Shown: positions 34,181 to 44,531, numbered from the stretch's first letter. The stretch: DNA of 64,000 nt from Ruminiclostridium cellobioparum subsp. termitidis CT1112 (GCF_000350485.1 NZ_AORV01000025.1:124001-188000), one strand, 5' to 3'. The notes: a model not told the origin generated them from the sequence alone. A program made the numbers and translations.

Positions 34181-35521
34181 CTACTTGTTATCTGCCGCTA
34201 GATCCTTTGTTCTTTCATCCAATTCTTTCAAACCCTCATCTATACTCTTTGCTTTTGTAAGTATCAGTTCGCTCTCTTCAGCTAATATTTTCTTCATTTG
34301 AGCAGCATTTTTATGAGGCAGAAGCTGTTGGACAACATCCACAGTTTCAAGTGCTGACTTGTTGTCTTTAGGAAATCCATCAATACTGGCAACTGCATCC
34401 AATACAGCCTGATTTATATAACCGGGCATTAATCCTCTCTGTCCTAACATTACCGCACCTTTTTCACCTGCCATAAATTTGAGGAATTCCCAAACGGAAT
34501 CGCCTTTTTTCGAACTTGATAACAAAGCAACAGGTGTCAGATTGCCAACTGTTGTTCCAGGCTTATTTTCAGCAAAATGAGGAGCTTTGGCTATTCCCCA
34601 GTTAATATTTGTTGTACCTGCTTTTTTATCTGCTATCAATTGTCCTATATGCCAGGTTCCCATAACATGCATGGCAACCTTACCCGACTCAAACATTGCT
34701 TTGTAATGTGCATTTGAAGTTTTGGCAGCTGCAAAAGTCATAGCCGATTTATCGTCCTGCTCCATTTCAAGTGCTAACTCAAAGGCAGGCTTTAGATAAC
34801 CGAAATTACCACTGATAAGATCACCCTTTCTTGTAGCAGTGCTGATATCAGCTATAGTATTGTCAAACGTGTGAAAATATGTACCCCATATCTTATCGTT
34901 ACCTTTGCCGCTGGTTAACTTTTTTGAAATTTCTCTGAACTGCTCCCAGGTCATGTCATCAGTAGGATAAGCTAATTTAGCTTTGTCAAAAATATCTTTA
35001 TTGTAATACAATATCCAAAAATCGGATCTATACGGAAGAGCCATAGTCTTTCCTTCTGCTTTCAAAACATCGGCATTTGCTCCATAAGGATTCATATTAA
35101 AGTTATCTTTACTGATATATTCGTCAAGTGGAGCAATCTGTTTCTTCATAAGTAAACTACTGTACTGTGGAATTTCCTTGATTGCTATACCATCCAAATC
35201 CTCACCTGCTGTAAGCATAACAGCTGTCTTGTCTATATAGTCCTTTGAAGCAATATCAACCAATTCAACCTCAACTGTGTCACTTTGCTTATTAAATTCT
35301 TCTGCCAGATCATTAAACTCTTTTGCATTTGTTGCAATATCCCAACAAACAAATTTAATTTTTTTCTTTTCAGATACAGTTGATGTACTAGCCTGAGTCT
35401 CTTCACTTTGCACTTCTGGTTGAGAAGCGGCTTCCTCAGTTTTTTTGCTTCCACAGCCTGCAAAAAGAGTTGCAATTAACGACAAACCAATAAAAATAGC
35501 CGTTATTTTTTTAAACTTCAT
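34181..35521 (-). CDS. Lipoprotein sugar-binding protein, CUT1 (MalE-like)
   Basis: 446 aa; lipobox LFAGC near residue 22, charged Glu/Ser/Gln linker, then the binding fold (KIKFVCWDIATNAKEFNDLAEEFN, LAYPTDDMTWEQFREISKKL, VAMHVMGTWHIGQLIADKK). Good AGGAGG site. Its gene follows the YesN gene by 190 nt and leads the SBP-permease-permease-GH88-DUF2264 order, so its ligand is likely an unsaturated uronic-acid oligosaccharide. Confidence 0.92.
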   Translation of the reverse strand: MKFKKITAIFIGLSLIATLFAGCGSKKTEEAASQPEVQSEETQASTSTVSEKKKIKFVCWDIATNAKEFNDLAEEFNKQSDTVEVELVDIASKDYIDKTAVMLTAGEDLDGIAIKEIPQYSSLLMKKQIAPLDEYISKDNFNMNPYGANADVLKAEGKTMALPYRSDFWILYYNKDIFDKAKLAYPTDDMTWEQFREISKKLTSGKGNDKIWGTYFHTFDNTIADISTATRKGDLISGNFGYLKPAFELALEMEQDDKSAMTFAAAKTSNAHYKAMFESGKVAMHVMGTWHIGQLIADKKAGTTNINWGIAKAPHFAENKPGTTVGNLTPVALLSSSKKGDSVWEFLKFMAGEKGAVMLGQRGLMPGYINQAVLDAVASIDGFPKDNKSALETVDVVQQLLPHKNAAQMKKILAEESELILTKAKSIDEGLKELDERTKDLAADNK

Positions 35522-35714
35522 ATTCTTTGTTCCTCCTTTTTATATTTTATAGCAATATTATAAGAGGTTGTCTAAAATGAATAAATGCAAAATAATTATA
35601 TGGAGAATACTTTATTAATAAGTTTTTTCAAAAAAAGCAACGTCCCTGTATGTATAAAAGAAGAAGTAATTTTTTTATAATACTTATTATATATTTTGAA
35701 TACTTTTTTCAGAT

Positions 35715-37325
35715 TTATTGCTTATCAATAAACTCTCTGGGAGTCATGCCTGTTATTTTTCTGAATACCCTACTGAAGTAGTAAGCGTTCTCATAGCCCA
35801 TAAAATCAGATATCTGGTATATTTTAAGATTTGATTCCTTTAATATTTTCTTTGCATATTCTATTTTCACTTCGGTTGTATAGTCAATAAAATTCTTTCC
35901 GGTAACCTGTTTAAATAACGTACTTAAATAACCGGGACTTAAAGCAAGAGCTGCGGCTAATTCATTAAGCTTAATGTCTTCTTTTATATGATCATTAATG
36001 TACTTCTTAGCCTTGATAATAAACCGGCTGGTATTATTATTACTGTTATTTTCCATAATAGTACATAAACACTCTCCAAACTTATCCAACCAGTCCCTTA
36101 TTTCAGGAAGCGAATTCTGCCTTAGTATTTCTGCAAATATACTGATCTCATATCCCATAACTGACTTGAACAACTTTTCATCAATTACGTTAATAACCAG
36201 ATACGCAAAATGGCAGCATACGTCATATGCTTTTTGTTTTGTGACCTTTTCCTTTGAAAGTAGTTGACTTACCTCCTCAAAAATTCTTCGAATCTCACAT
36301 GTATCTGATAATTCAATTGCATTTTTTAGTCTACTCTTATAGTCGGATATTTCTATTGTTTCTTTAACGGGATCGTTACTGCAGCATTCATTGTAAAAAG
36401 TATAGCTTCCAAAGCCCTTGAAAAATCCCGACTCAACTGCTTGATTGCTTTGAAGAAAGGCTGTTCCCAATTCTTTGAAACCCATATGTATGTCACTTAT
36501 ACCTATTGAAACTGAAATATTAAAGTATTGCTTCAGCATTTGAATGAGCCGTTCCATAGATTGTGATAATTTATCATTTAAAAGCTCTCTGCTCCAATTT
36601 ATGTTGTAGGAAAATACAGAAGCATACTCTCCATGACTCCATTTAAATACATATCCCTTAAATGTATCATTTAATATTTCATCAATTATGTTTACTACTG
36701 AAAAATCAAACAGCTGTATATCTTCCTTTCCGAATTCAGTCATATTATCAATCTCATATACTCTAATAAAAACACACATGAGCGCATTTTCATTAAGGCT
36801 AACTTCCAGGAAATCCATATCTTCTTCCAGTTCTTTTCTATCAATAAACAAATGTCCAACAAGTTTTCTAAAAAACTCCTCTCTTAAAACAGGCTTGTTT
36901 ACTCTGACCTGTCTCTCCAAAGAGCCTTTACGTTCGTATTCCTCATTTTCCTGAAGTATTATCTTTTTTGCCTGATTAATGGCATTTATCAGTATATCCT
37001 GCTCAAGTTCAAGTTTTATAAGATATTCAACAGCGCCTAATTTCATAGCTTGCCTGACGAGATTAAACTCATCGTAACTGCTTAAAACTATGTATTTGGG
37101 CCCTTTCCTTAGATCCAGCTGCCGCATCATCTCTATTCCATCCATTACCGGCATCTTTATGTCGGTTATAACTATTTCGGGTCTATATTTCTTAATAATT
37201 TCAAGGCCTTGCTGCCCGTTGGAGGCCTCGGCAACAATTTGACAGTCATTCTCCTCCCAATTTATCATGGATTTAAGTCCAATCCTCACCAGGGCTTCAT
37301 CATCAATAATTACTACAGAAAACAT
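35715..37325 (-). CDS. Response regulator, YesN type (receiver + AraC HTH)
   Basis: 536 aa from ATG 37325-37323 behind AGGTGG. Receiver domain at residues 1-120: acidic pair DDE near residue 7, phospho-acceptor in VITDIKMPVMDG near 53, VLSSYDEF near 80 and Lys in YLIKLELEQ. A middle YesN-type domain follows. The AraC HTH is at about 435-535 (LNELAAALALSPGYLSTLFKQVTGKNF and ISDFMGYENAYYFSRVFRKITGMTPREF). Partner kinase gene is 42 nt upstream. Likely activates the importer/GH88/DUF2264 genes. Confidence 0.93.
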   Translation of the reverse strand: MFSVVIIDDEALVRIGLKSMINWEENDCQIVAEASNGQQGLEIIKKYRPEIVITDIKMPVMDGIEMMRQLDLRKGPKYIVLSSYDEFNLVRQAMKLGAVEYLIKLELEQDILINAINQAKKIILQENEEYERKGSLERQVRVNKPVLREEFFRKLVGHLFIDRKELEEDMDFLEVSLNENALMCVFIRVYEIDNMTEFGKEDIQLFDFSVVNIIDEILNDTFKGYVFKWSHGEYASVFSYNINWSRELLNDKLSQSMERLIQMLKQYFNISVSIGISDIHMGFKELGTAFLQSNQAVESGFFKGFGSYTFYNECCSNDPVKETIEISDYKSRLKNAIELSDTCEIRRIFEEVSQLLSKEKVTKQKAYDVCCHFAYLVINVIDEKLFKSVMGYEISIFAEILRQNSLPEIRDWLDKFGECLCTIMENNSNNNTSRFIIKAKKYINDHIKEDIKLNELAAALALSPGYLSTLFKQVTGKNFIDYTTEVKIEYAKKILKESNLKIYQISDFMGYENAYYFSRVFRKITGMTPREFIDKQ

Positions 37326-37367
37326 ACTGCCACCCACCTTTTTTTATATACTACTTGCTGCACTAAT

Positions 37368-39143
37368 CTAATCCTCCTTAGGAATCTTAATAATGACCCT
37401 TGTAAAGCAACCCTCTTCACTTATAATATCAAGACCGTAATTACTGCCATATGTAAGCTTTAGCCTGTCATCAACATTTTTTATGCCCATACTGCTAATC
37501 CCAATGTTTTTATCAATATTTGGATTAAAGAATAACTTTCCGATCTGATCCCCGGTCATGCCTACACCATCGTCTTCAATTGATATCAACAGCTCCCCAT
37601 CTGCTTCTGCAAGGCTTAATATAATCCTCCCTGCATCCTTTTTGGGTTCAATCCCATGAAATACAGCATTTTCAATGATTGGCTGCAGTGTGAATTTAAC
37701 AATTCTGAAATTCATAAGCTCTTCCCGGTCAACCAGCTTTTCAAATTTTATTCTCCCGCCATATCTGATATTTTGAATAAGTACATAGTCTTCAATTAGG
37801 CTTGTTTCTTCTCTTAAGGTTATTTTATCGGAGGTCCCTTTTGCCAGGTTCTTCAAAAGCCTTCCCAGGGCAGAAACGGCATTACTGATTCCATCAGCTC
37901 TTTGAACCGAAGCCATCCACTTTATAGAATTTAAAGTATTGTAAAGAAAATGTGGATTAACCTGACTCTGGAGAAGTTTCAGCTCCAGCTTTCTTTTATT
38001 TTCCTCCTCCATAAGCTTAAAATCTAACAGGGCTTTAATATTCAAAGTCATTTCGTTAATTCCTTTTCCCACCTCTCCAATCTCATCCTGCCCTTCAATT
38101 GACATATCTCTTGTAAAATTCCCATTTGAAATATTTTTCATATGTCTCTTTAATTTTTTCAGAGGGTTGGTTAAATTAGATGAAAGATAGACCGTTAAAG
38201 TGAAAGATATCATAGTACTGATAAATATTACAAGAATAGTGGAATTAAAAAGCACCATATTTTGTCCGACCAATGCTTCATATGACAGCTCCTCAACAAT
38301 TATCCAGTCGGTAGTTTTAAATTTATTAAAGACAATCATCTTGTTTATACCGTTAATTTTAGTGTCGAAACAGCCCTTACCCTGAGATAATACAGTTTTA
38401 ATATACGGATGGTCCAGGTAATTTGTTCCGATCATTTTTGGGCTTTGATGAGAAACACATATACCCTGTGGATTTATTACATATATCTGCTCCACATTAC
38501 CCGATGTAAATTTCTTATACACATCTGAAATAAGACTTTCTTTGAAGCCGATAAAACTCCATCCTATTTTTTTATTATAAACAGAACTTATAACCGGGCG
38601 TACTATAGGCAAAACATATTTATTGGAATTATATTGAGAAGGGTTAATAATAATTGAATTCCAATGTATTAATCCATTTTTATGCAGTCCGTCGACAAAC
38701 CAACCGGCAGTCTCAATTTTCTCTTTATCTACCATACTGGCATCTTCACCTGTTCGAATATCAACACCATTATCCAAACTAATTATGAGTGATGAGATAT
38801 TATTTCCAATTGAAGAACTTATGATCTGATCGTTAAGAATATCAACTACCCTGCTTATATCATCATCGTATGGGACTTCCACCGAATTATATTTCTTTAG
38901 CTTAACGCGTTCAAGTGAACTGTTCATGAATATCCAGTCCGATAACTGACCCGCCAATTTTAACTGCTTCTCAATATTATCCGTTATATAATTAATACTG
39001 GGGTTAGCATTTTCAATCATATTTTTTTTTAGTAAATTTTTTGTACTATAATAGTGGAATAAATTTATAGAAATTGAAAGTATAATGGTTGAAGCAGTGA
39101 AATACAAAATTAAACGGGTTTTCAGATTTTTTGGCTGTCTCAC
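37368..39143 (-). CDS. Sensor histidine kinase, YesM type
   Basis: 591 aa starting with GTG at 39143 behind GGAGG. TM1 at about residues 10-30, a large extracellular sensor domain, TM2 at about 295-318, a HAMP domain (NPLKKLKRHMKNISNGNFTR), then a His_kinase domain with the phospho-accepting His in LLQSQVNPHFLYNTLNSI (about residue 405) and an ATPase with GIEPKKDAGRIILS and EDDGVGM. Signals to YesN at 35715. The signal is probably an extracellular sugar or its bound form. Confidence 0.93.
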   Translation of the reverse strand: MRQPKNLKTRLILYFTASTIILSISINLFHYYSTKNLLKKNMIENANPSINYITDNIEKQLKLAGQLSDWIFMNSSLERVKLKKYNSVEVPYDDDISRVVDILNDQIISSSIGNNISSLIISLDNGVDIRTGEDASMVDKEKIETAGWFVDGLHKNGLIHWNSIIINPSQYNSNKYVLPIVRPVISSVYNKKIGWSFIGFKESLISDVYKKFTSGNVEQIYVINPQGICVSHQSPKMIGTNYLDHPYIKTVLSQGKGCFDTKINGINKMIVFNKFKTTDWIIVEELSYEALVGQNMVLFNSTILVIFISTMISFTLTVYLSSNLTNPLKKLKRHMKNISNGNFTRDMSIEGQDEIGEVGKGINEMTLNIKALLDFKLMEEENKRKLELKLLQSQVNPHFLYNTLNSIKWMASVQRADGISNAVSALGRLLKNLAKGTSDKITLREETSLIEDYVLIQNIRYGGRIKFEKLVDREELMNFRIVKFTLQPIIENAVFHGIEPKKDAGRIILSLAEADGELLISIEDDGVGMTGDQIGKLFFNPNIDKNIGISSMGIKNVDDRLKLTYGSNYGLDIISEEGCFTRVIIKIPKED

Positions 39144-39245
39144 TTTTTTAACCTCCGTTAAATTCCAGTTTTGCGCTGCAGAAGGTATAATTAAAAAACT
39201 TCAATTAAAGCTTAATACAAATTGACATAATTCGTCAACCAACCG

Positions 39246-40061
39246 TCACCGTATTTGTACAGCCTGCACCTCTTCAAACACCGTCCCGTAAACCTCGATC
39301 TGGCTTAACGCCGGAAAGGGAGACGGATCATCAGATTTTATCAGATTACTTAGTCTGACCCAGGTGATTATCTTTTTTTCAAAATTTAACAAGTGGGGTT
39401 TGTGACTTTTTTTTAACTGCCAATCAATGCAAGACCCGTCAGAGAAGGATAAAGTAACCTGTGTCCACCAATTGTCATGTGGAAAGTCTGCACGGGTGTA
39501 TAGAATTATCCTATCCGCCACAATTCTACGGCCAAAATCAATCATAATTGTTGCATCATCCTGTCTGTTAATTCCCCATGACTGGAAAGGCCATTCACCG
39601 TGGGAGGTGTTTGCAACGACACCATCTATTGCATTTCTTGCTGCAAATACCGCTTCTCCTCTAGTTTCAACATTTGCTGCAGCGTGAGGATAGCAATCAG
39701 TTTCCCCAGGCTGATCAGCGACATTTAACGCAAGATTCCTATATGCTTTTATCTCATCCCTGGTAGCAACCCGTGCATAAAGATAGTGTTTACTGCCACA
39801 GAAAACTTTTGGAGAATAGCTGATTCTCTTATCTCCGAAAGGTACGTTATAGTTCACATCACCCGCAACATATACAAATGCAGGCCCAAGCGCATCGTCA
39901 ACCTGCAGAATTACGTGAAGATTTTTTACAGACGACTCAATACGTATTATGTCACCCCGTACATATTCTGAAGTATAGATGAGTGTCACTTCATTTTCTC
40001 CGGTATTTTGAAGCTTTACGTTTTGATTCTTGTCAATAATTTTTATGGCTAGTTCTACCAT
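39246..40061 (-). CDS. Cytoplasmic protein with C-terminal discoidin (F5/8 type C-like) domain
   Basis: 271 aa, AGGAG 6 nt upstream of ATG, no signal peptide. Residues 1-120 are beta-rich and unfamiliar. Residues 140-262 resemble a discoidin/carbohydrate-binding fold (AIDGVVANTSHGEWPFQSWGI, MIDFGRRIVADRIILYTRADFP, SQIEVYGT). Binding domains of this kind are usually extracellular, so a cytosolic one is odd; it may hold or deliver imported oligosaccharides. It stands upstream of the kinase gene by about 100 nt, same strand. The 320-bp stretch 40062-40382 ahead of it holds its promoter region and nothing else I recognise. Confidence 0.75.
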   Translation of the reverse strand: MVELAIKIIDKNQNVKLQNTGENEVTLIYTSEYVRGDIIRIESSVKNLHVILQVDDALGPAFVYVAGDVNYNVPFGDKRISYSPKVFCGSKHYLYARVATRDEIKAYRNLALNVADQPGETDCYPHAAANVETRGEAVFAARNAIDGVVANTSHGEWPFQSWGINRQDDATIMIDFGRRIVADRIILYTRADFPHDNWWTQVTLSFSDGSCIDWQLKKSHKPHLLNFEKKIITWVRLSNLIKSDDPSPFPALSQIEVYGTVFEEVQAVQIR

Positions 40062-40382
40062 AATAACTCCTATCCTGTAAATATTAAACTTATCTGATTA
40101 TTAGTTTTTAATTTAAGCATATCATACAGTTTATACTAATTCTCGTTATATATTATTGAAAATACTGCAAATCCTGACCTGTAAATTTTTTAATTACCGG
40201 ATTTTATACACACCTATGACATTAACCGCTGGACTAATTACTATAAAAGTGTTACAACTAACTTGAATGTTTGCTGTACGCCCACTTTTTTAAGCCTTAT
40301 AGTTATCCGATAACAATACCTCTTATCTCCGAAATGTCCCCTATATTCATACCGTTTGCAGGCTGCCCTGCATAAATCCCGG

Positions 40383-40640
40383 TCAAACAAGTCGTTTCAA
40401 CAGTCCGATATTGAGCTTAAATACTTCCATTGAATCTGAAAAACTAACTGTCGTACCACATGATAATTGCAGTGCAGATGGGAACTCAGCAATAGACCGA
40501 AGCTTTTTGTATTCAGGCTGTATATGAAACATATCTATTTCGTTTTTTGTCTCCTTAAATAAACAGAAACCCTTTTGCTCTCCGTATTTCAATCCATTTT
40601 TAAGCTTCTCAATGGTATCACTGCTCTCACCACGTTTCAT
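40383..40640 (-). CDS. Small hypothetical ORF
   Basis: 85 codons, ATG at 40640 without a convincing ribosome site, downstream of a terminator. The sequence is mixed polar/hydrophobic with two cysteines and no signal peptide. Codon use looks plausible for the region. It could be a remnant or a chance frame; no family recognised. Confidence 0.25.
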   Translation of the reverse strand: MKRGESSDTIEKLKNGLKYGEQKGFCLFKETKNEIDMFHIQPEYKKLRSIAEFPSALQLSCGTTVSFSDSMEVFKLNIGLLKRLV

Positions 40641-40670
40641 ATTTTATTTTAGTGATTAAGATTAATAAAA

Positions 40671-40693
40671 TGGGGAACCACGAGGGTTCCCCA
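40671..40693 (-). terminator. Terminator of the 40713-44263 importer genes
   Basis: TGGGGAACC (40671-40679) pairs perfectly with GGTTCCCCA (40685-40693); the minus strand continues TTTTATTAA. Confidence 0.85.
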
Positions 40694-40712
40694 AAGCTGT
40701 TTACAATAAGTA

Positions 40713-42335
40713 CTATTTACCAATTGATTTGCAATAAGCCTGCCATTGTTTAGTGAATTCAGCCTGAATCTTTTCAAGGCCTGCACCCTTGGCTTTCTCC
40801 CGGAAGGTTGCTGCACCTTTATCAACATCGGCAACAAAACCGCCCATCAACGGAACAAGATACTGGCTCTGAACCTGATATAAAGCAGTACGTTCAGCCT
40901 GGTATGGTGCATAGTCCTCAACAAATCCACCGAAAAGATTTTCTCCTATAACAATACCGTTGCCTGCTTCATACTTCTTAAAGATATCTAATACAGCATC
41001 GAAACTCTTATCAAATAATTGAATTTCCGGATTTCTCCAAGCCCAACCATTCATTGCCTCTCTGGCAAACCCGTTTGTTGTAGTATCACCTATCATTTCA
41101 TAATGGCCATCTTCTGTAATTTTATAATTCTTACCTTCGATACCATACTCAGTCAAATAATTGTATGTCTTATCAAGCACCATCTTGGAATAGAAAGCAA
41201 CTGCCCTTTCAGGATTTTCACTGCTCTTTGGAACTGCGAAGCCATTGTGAATCGGATGTACCGGTTCTACATAGCCTGCTACTTCCGGAGCAGAAAGATA
41301 GCCAACTTCCCAATCAGGATGGTTTGTTCTTACTTTGGATAAAGTTGTAGCGTATTTGCCCGGATTGCTTGCCATAACACAAGCAATCTTACCATTTTCA
41401 AATTCATCAGCGGGATACTCCTTGGTTGAAAGAGCACTCTTTGACCAGAAACCCTTCTCCTGCCATCTTCTAAGAGTTTTCATGTCATTTACAAATTCTT
41501 CTGAACCCCAGTAATCAATTAATTGAGATGGGTTTTTATAATCGTTATATAATCCATAAGGAACAGTAGCGCCAAAATTTGAGGTATGTGTTTGTTCAAA
41601 TATTGGTCCCCAGGCTGTGAATCCAGGTCCACCAATTCCCCAGTCAGCAACCAGTTCCTCTGTAGGAATCATATTTGGCTCATTTTTCTTTATTGCTTCA
41701 AGGTAAGCTTCAAGTGACGTAATATCCTTAATTTCAGGAGTTCCATATTTTTTTCGCAGGTCTTCTCTGTATACTATAACTCCGGGAACATACTCTTTCC
41801 AGGTTGCAGGAATAGTATAAATTTTCCCTTCTACTTTACAACCATTCCAATAGTTTTCAGGAATCCACTTCCACAGATCAGGTGCTGCTTTTGGAACTAC
41901 TTCATCAAGAGGCTTGAAAGCACCTTTTTTAGCATACTGGTTGTAGTTCATCCAATCGGCTGTAAACATCAGGTCAATAGGCTGACCAGATGACAGTAAA
42001 AGATTATATTTTGTATTTGTGTCCGACCATGTAGTATAGTTGAATTTAACAGTGCAATTAAGATCCTTCCTGGCAAGCTCATTAACCTTTGTTTGTATTA
42101 TTTCCAGGTCCCTTGGAGCATTTCCAAGCATATAAAACTGTAATTCTACTTCTTTTGAAGTATCAATTCCGTTTTGGCTTGCTGCCGCAGTTGAAGTAGC
42201 TGCCGTAACTGACGTAGTCGGTGCAGCACTACTGTCTGCCGCTTTGTCAGCTGACGAACCACAGCCCGTCAGTGCACCGGTAAACAGTACAACTGCAGAC
42301 AATGCACTAATAAACCCTGTCATACCCTTTTTCAT
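40713..42335 (-). CDS. Lipoprotein sugar-binding protein (LplA/YtcQ type), distal copy
   Basis: 540 aa from ATG 42335-42333 behind GGAGG (8-nt spacing). Lipobox LTGC near residue 24 and an Ala/Ser/Thr linker. The family signature here is ELQFYMLGNAPRDLEIIQTKVNELA, KFNYTTWSDTNTKYNLLLSSG, YNQYAKKGAFKPLDEVVPKAAPDLW and AWRNPEIQLFDKSFDAV. Paralogue of the protein at 44532 with long identical blocks. Last gene of the operon, with its own terminator. Confidence 0.9.
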   Translation of the reverse strand: MKKGMTGFISALSAVVLFTGALTGCGSSADKAADSSAAPTTSVTAATSTAAASQNGIDTSKEVELQFYMLGNAPRDLEIIQTKVNELARKDLNCTVKFNYTTWSDTNTKYNLLLSSGQPIDLMFTADWMNYNQYAKKGAFKPLDEVVPKAAPDLWKWIPENYWNGCKVEGKIYTIPATWKEYVPGVIVYREDLRKKYGTPEIKDITSLEAYLEAIKKNEPNMIPTEELVADWGIGGPGFTAWGPIFEQTHTSNFGATVPYGLYNDYKNPSQLIDYWGSEEFVNDMKTLRRWQEKGFWSKSALSTKEYPADEFENGKIACVMASNPGKYATTLSKVRTNHPDWEVGYLSAPEVAGYVEPVHPIHNGFAVPKSSENPERAVAFYSKMVLDKTYNYLTEYGIEGKNYKITEDGHYEMIGDTTTNGFAREAMNGWAWRNPEIQLFDKSFDAVLDIFKKYEAGNGIVIGENLFGGFVEDYAPYQAERTALYQVQSQYLVPLMGGFVADVDKGAATFREKAKGAGLEKIQAEFTKQWQAYCKSIGK

Positions 42336-42366
42336 GTACAATTCCTCCTAATTAATATAATGATCT

Positions 42367-42385
42367 ATGTTAGCCGACAAATCGG
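42367..42385 (-). promoter_or_regulatory. Conserved small hairpin motif before the distal binding-protein gene
   Basis: Plus-strand ATGTTAGCCGACAAATCGG, 2 nt after the permease stop; matches the elements at 7060 and 63288 (ATG-YYAR-CCGR, loop, YCGG) with the base pair changed on both sides (CCGA/TCGG). Confidence 0.4.
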
Positions 42386-42387
42386 TT

Positions 42388-43281
42388 CTAACCTTTTACA
42401 GCACCTATGGTTAAACCTTTTACGAAATACTTCTGGATAAACGGATACAGAAATATAATAGGCCCGACGGCTACAACTGCCATTGCAAGCTTAGTGGTTT
42501 CAGTTGGTATAGCCACACTGTCATATACACCTGCACCCTGGGAAAGATTTCTGAGGAACTCGGCTCCATTGAGAAGGTTATATAAAAAGAACTGCAGGCT
42601 ATACTTGCTGGGAGTATCGATAAATAACATACTCATAAACCAATCATTCCAATAATGCAGCCCCAGGAATAAACCAATAGTTGCAAGACCCGGTAGAGAT
42701 AAATTCAGCACAATACTGTAATAGATCCTGAAATCGTTTGCCCCATCAATTTTAGCGGATTCTATAATCTCATCGGGTACCGACATTTTTATAAAATTCT
42801 TCATCAAAATAATCAAAAACGGAGACATTATGGACGGCAGGATTAAAACAGCTATTTTATCACGTAAATGCAGGAAATTAGTGAGAAGGATGTACCAGGG
42901 AATCAAACCACCCTGAAATAATGTTGTAAAATATACGAAAAAAGAAAATTTGTTTCTGCTTCTGAAATCTTTACGCTGAAGGACATATCCCCCCATTGAT
43001 ATCAGTAATAAACCGCTGAGAGTCCCTGCAACAGTTACAAAAATAGTGACACTATAGGCATCGATTACTCCTTTAGGTATCTTAAAAATAGCCTTGTAGG
43101 CATCCAGGGAAAATTCTTGAGGAAATAAACGGTATCCGTCAAGAATAATGGATTGATTTGAAGTAAATGAACCTGAAACTATAAGCCAAAACGGCAGCAG
43201 GCAAAGCAGTGTAATAAATCCCACAATAATATAAGCCAATATGTTAAATAGAATTGTACTTTTTGCTTCTCTTACCTTCAT
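42388..43281 (-). CDS. Oligosaccharide ABC permease, YtcP/LplC type
   Basis: 297 aa, AAGGAGG upstream. Six membrane segments; EAA loop IESAKIDGANDFRIYYSIVLNLSLPG; C-terminus FIQKYFVKGLTIGAVKG. Lies 31 nt behind its LplB-type partner. Confidence 0.92.
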   Translation of the reverse strand: MKVREAKSTILFNILAYIIVGFITLLCLLPFWLIVSGSFTSNQSIILDGYRLFPQEFSLDAYKAIFKIPKGVIDAYSVTIFVTVAGTLSGLLLISMGGYVLQRKDFRSRNKFSFFVYFTTLFQGGLIPWYILLTNFLHLRDKIAVLILPSIMSPFLIILMKNFIKMSVPDEIIESAKIDGANDFRIYYSIVLNLSLPGLATIGLFLGLHYWNDWFMSMLFIDTPSKYSLQFFLYNLLNGAEFLRNLSQGAGVYDSVAIPTETTKLAMAVVAVGPIIFLYPFIQKYFVKGLTIGAVKG

Positions 43282-43312
43282 TGGAACAATTTCCTCCTTT
43301 TAAAATACCATA

Positions 43313-44263
43313 TTAAAACAGTGCATATTCTTCATGATTCCTTTTAATGAGCCAATTTACAGTAATTATTATTATGAAACCGAATACCGACTGATAAAGC
43401 CCTGCGGCAGTACCCATTCCAATATCAAAATTCATTTTAAGAGACCTGAAAACAAATGTGTCAATAATATCAGTTGCATCAAATAATAACCCATTTGAAC
43501 CTATAACCTGGTAGAACAGATCAAATTGCCCCCGCATAATGCTTCCAAGACTGAAAAGGAATAGCATAATAAATGTTGGAACAAGTAACGGTATGGTAAT
43601 AGAACGTATCTGCTGGAATATATTTGCCCCATCAATCTTAGCAGCTTCATAGTATTCAGAGCCGATTCCAAGGATTGCAGCGAGATAAATAACAGTTCCG
43701 TAACCAAGCATTTTCCATATATATAATGCTACCAGTACAAATTTCCATAAACCAGGAGTACTATAAGCATCTATAGGGTCCATATTAAAGTTCTGAAGCA
43801 TTGTATTTACAAAACCCGATTCATAATTGAACAAGTTATAAACTAAAACACCGACAATAACATAAGAAACAAAATAAGGCAAAAACATTATGGATTGTGA
43901 TACCTTTGCAAATATACGGCTTGACATTTCACTAAGTAAAATTGCCACAAATACTTGTAATGCATTTCCAATAACAATAAAGGCCAGATTGTACAGAACA
44001 GTATTTACTGTTATCTTTAAAATTGTTCCGGATTGGAACAAAAATTTAAAGTTATCAAATCCCACAAAAGGACTGCCAAAAAGGCCACCATTAAAATCAA
44101 ACTTGGTAAAAGCATAATAAATGCCAACCATGGGAAGATAAGAATTAATAAAAAAGAAAACCACGACCGGTGCCAGCATTAACAACAGTATCTTATTTTT
44201 TTTAAAATCATATATCAGATCGCTTTCTTTTCTATTTAATTTGTTACTGATTTTTACTGTCAC
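43313..44263 (-). CDS. Oligosaccharide ABC permease, LplB/YteP type
   Basis: 316 aa. Six membrane segments; EAA loop YEAAKIDGANIFQQIRSITIPLLVPT; C-terminus NWLIKRNHEEYALF. The only candidate start that keeps the N-terminus is GTG at 44263, with no clear ribosome site, so the start is tentative. A terminator and 220 nt separate it from the proximal binding-protein gene. Confidence 0.88.
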   Translation of the reverse strand: MTVKISNKLNRKESDLIYDFKKNKILLLMLAPVVVFFFINSYLPMVGIYYAFTKFDFNGGLFGSPFVGFDNFKFLFQSGTILKITVNTVLYNLAFIVIGNALQVFVAILLSEMSSRIFAKVSQSIMFLPYFVSYVIVGVLVYNLFNYESGFVNTMLQNFNMDPIDAYSTPGLWKFVLVALYIWKMLGYGTVIYLAAILGIGSEYYEAAKIDGANIFQQIRSITIPLLVPTFIMLFLFSLGSIMRGQFDLFYQVIGSNGLLFDATDIIDTFVFRSLKMNFDIGMGTAAGLYQSVFGFIIIITVNWLIKRNHEEYALF

Positions 44264-44481
44264 TAGTGCATCTATTTTTTTTTATATCTGTTTTCACATT
44301 ACCTTACCTCCACTGAATTTGTCTTAACTTCGATGAATTCATCGTGATGGGTTTATTGTAGAGGAACAAGCCGATATTTAATACTGAACAATGGTTAGAT
44401 TTGTTAATTTTTTATAGATTAAAGAAGTATAATCTGGGTACTTTTGTAAACATTTTTGAGTTATGTAAATAATAATTTAAT

Positions 44482-44508
44482 AAAAAAAGGAAACCCCACC
44501 AGGCTTCC
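44482..44508 (-). terminator. Terminator after the proximal binding-protein gene
   Basis: Minus strand GGAAGCC-TGGTGG-GGTTTCC followed by seven T; one G-T pair. Located 24-50 nt past the stop at 44532. Confidence 0.8.
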
Positions 44509-44531
44509 CTTAAGTAACTTACAAATTATTT

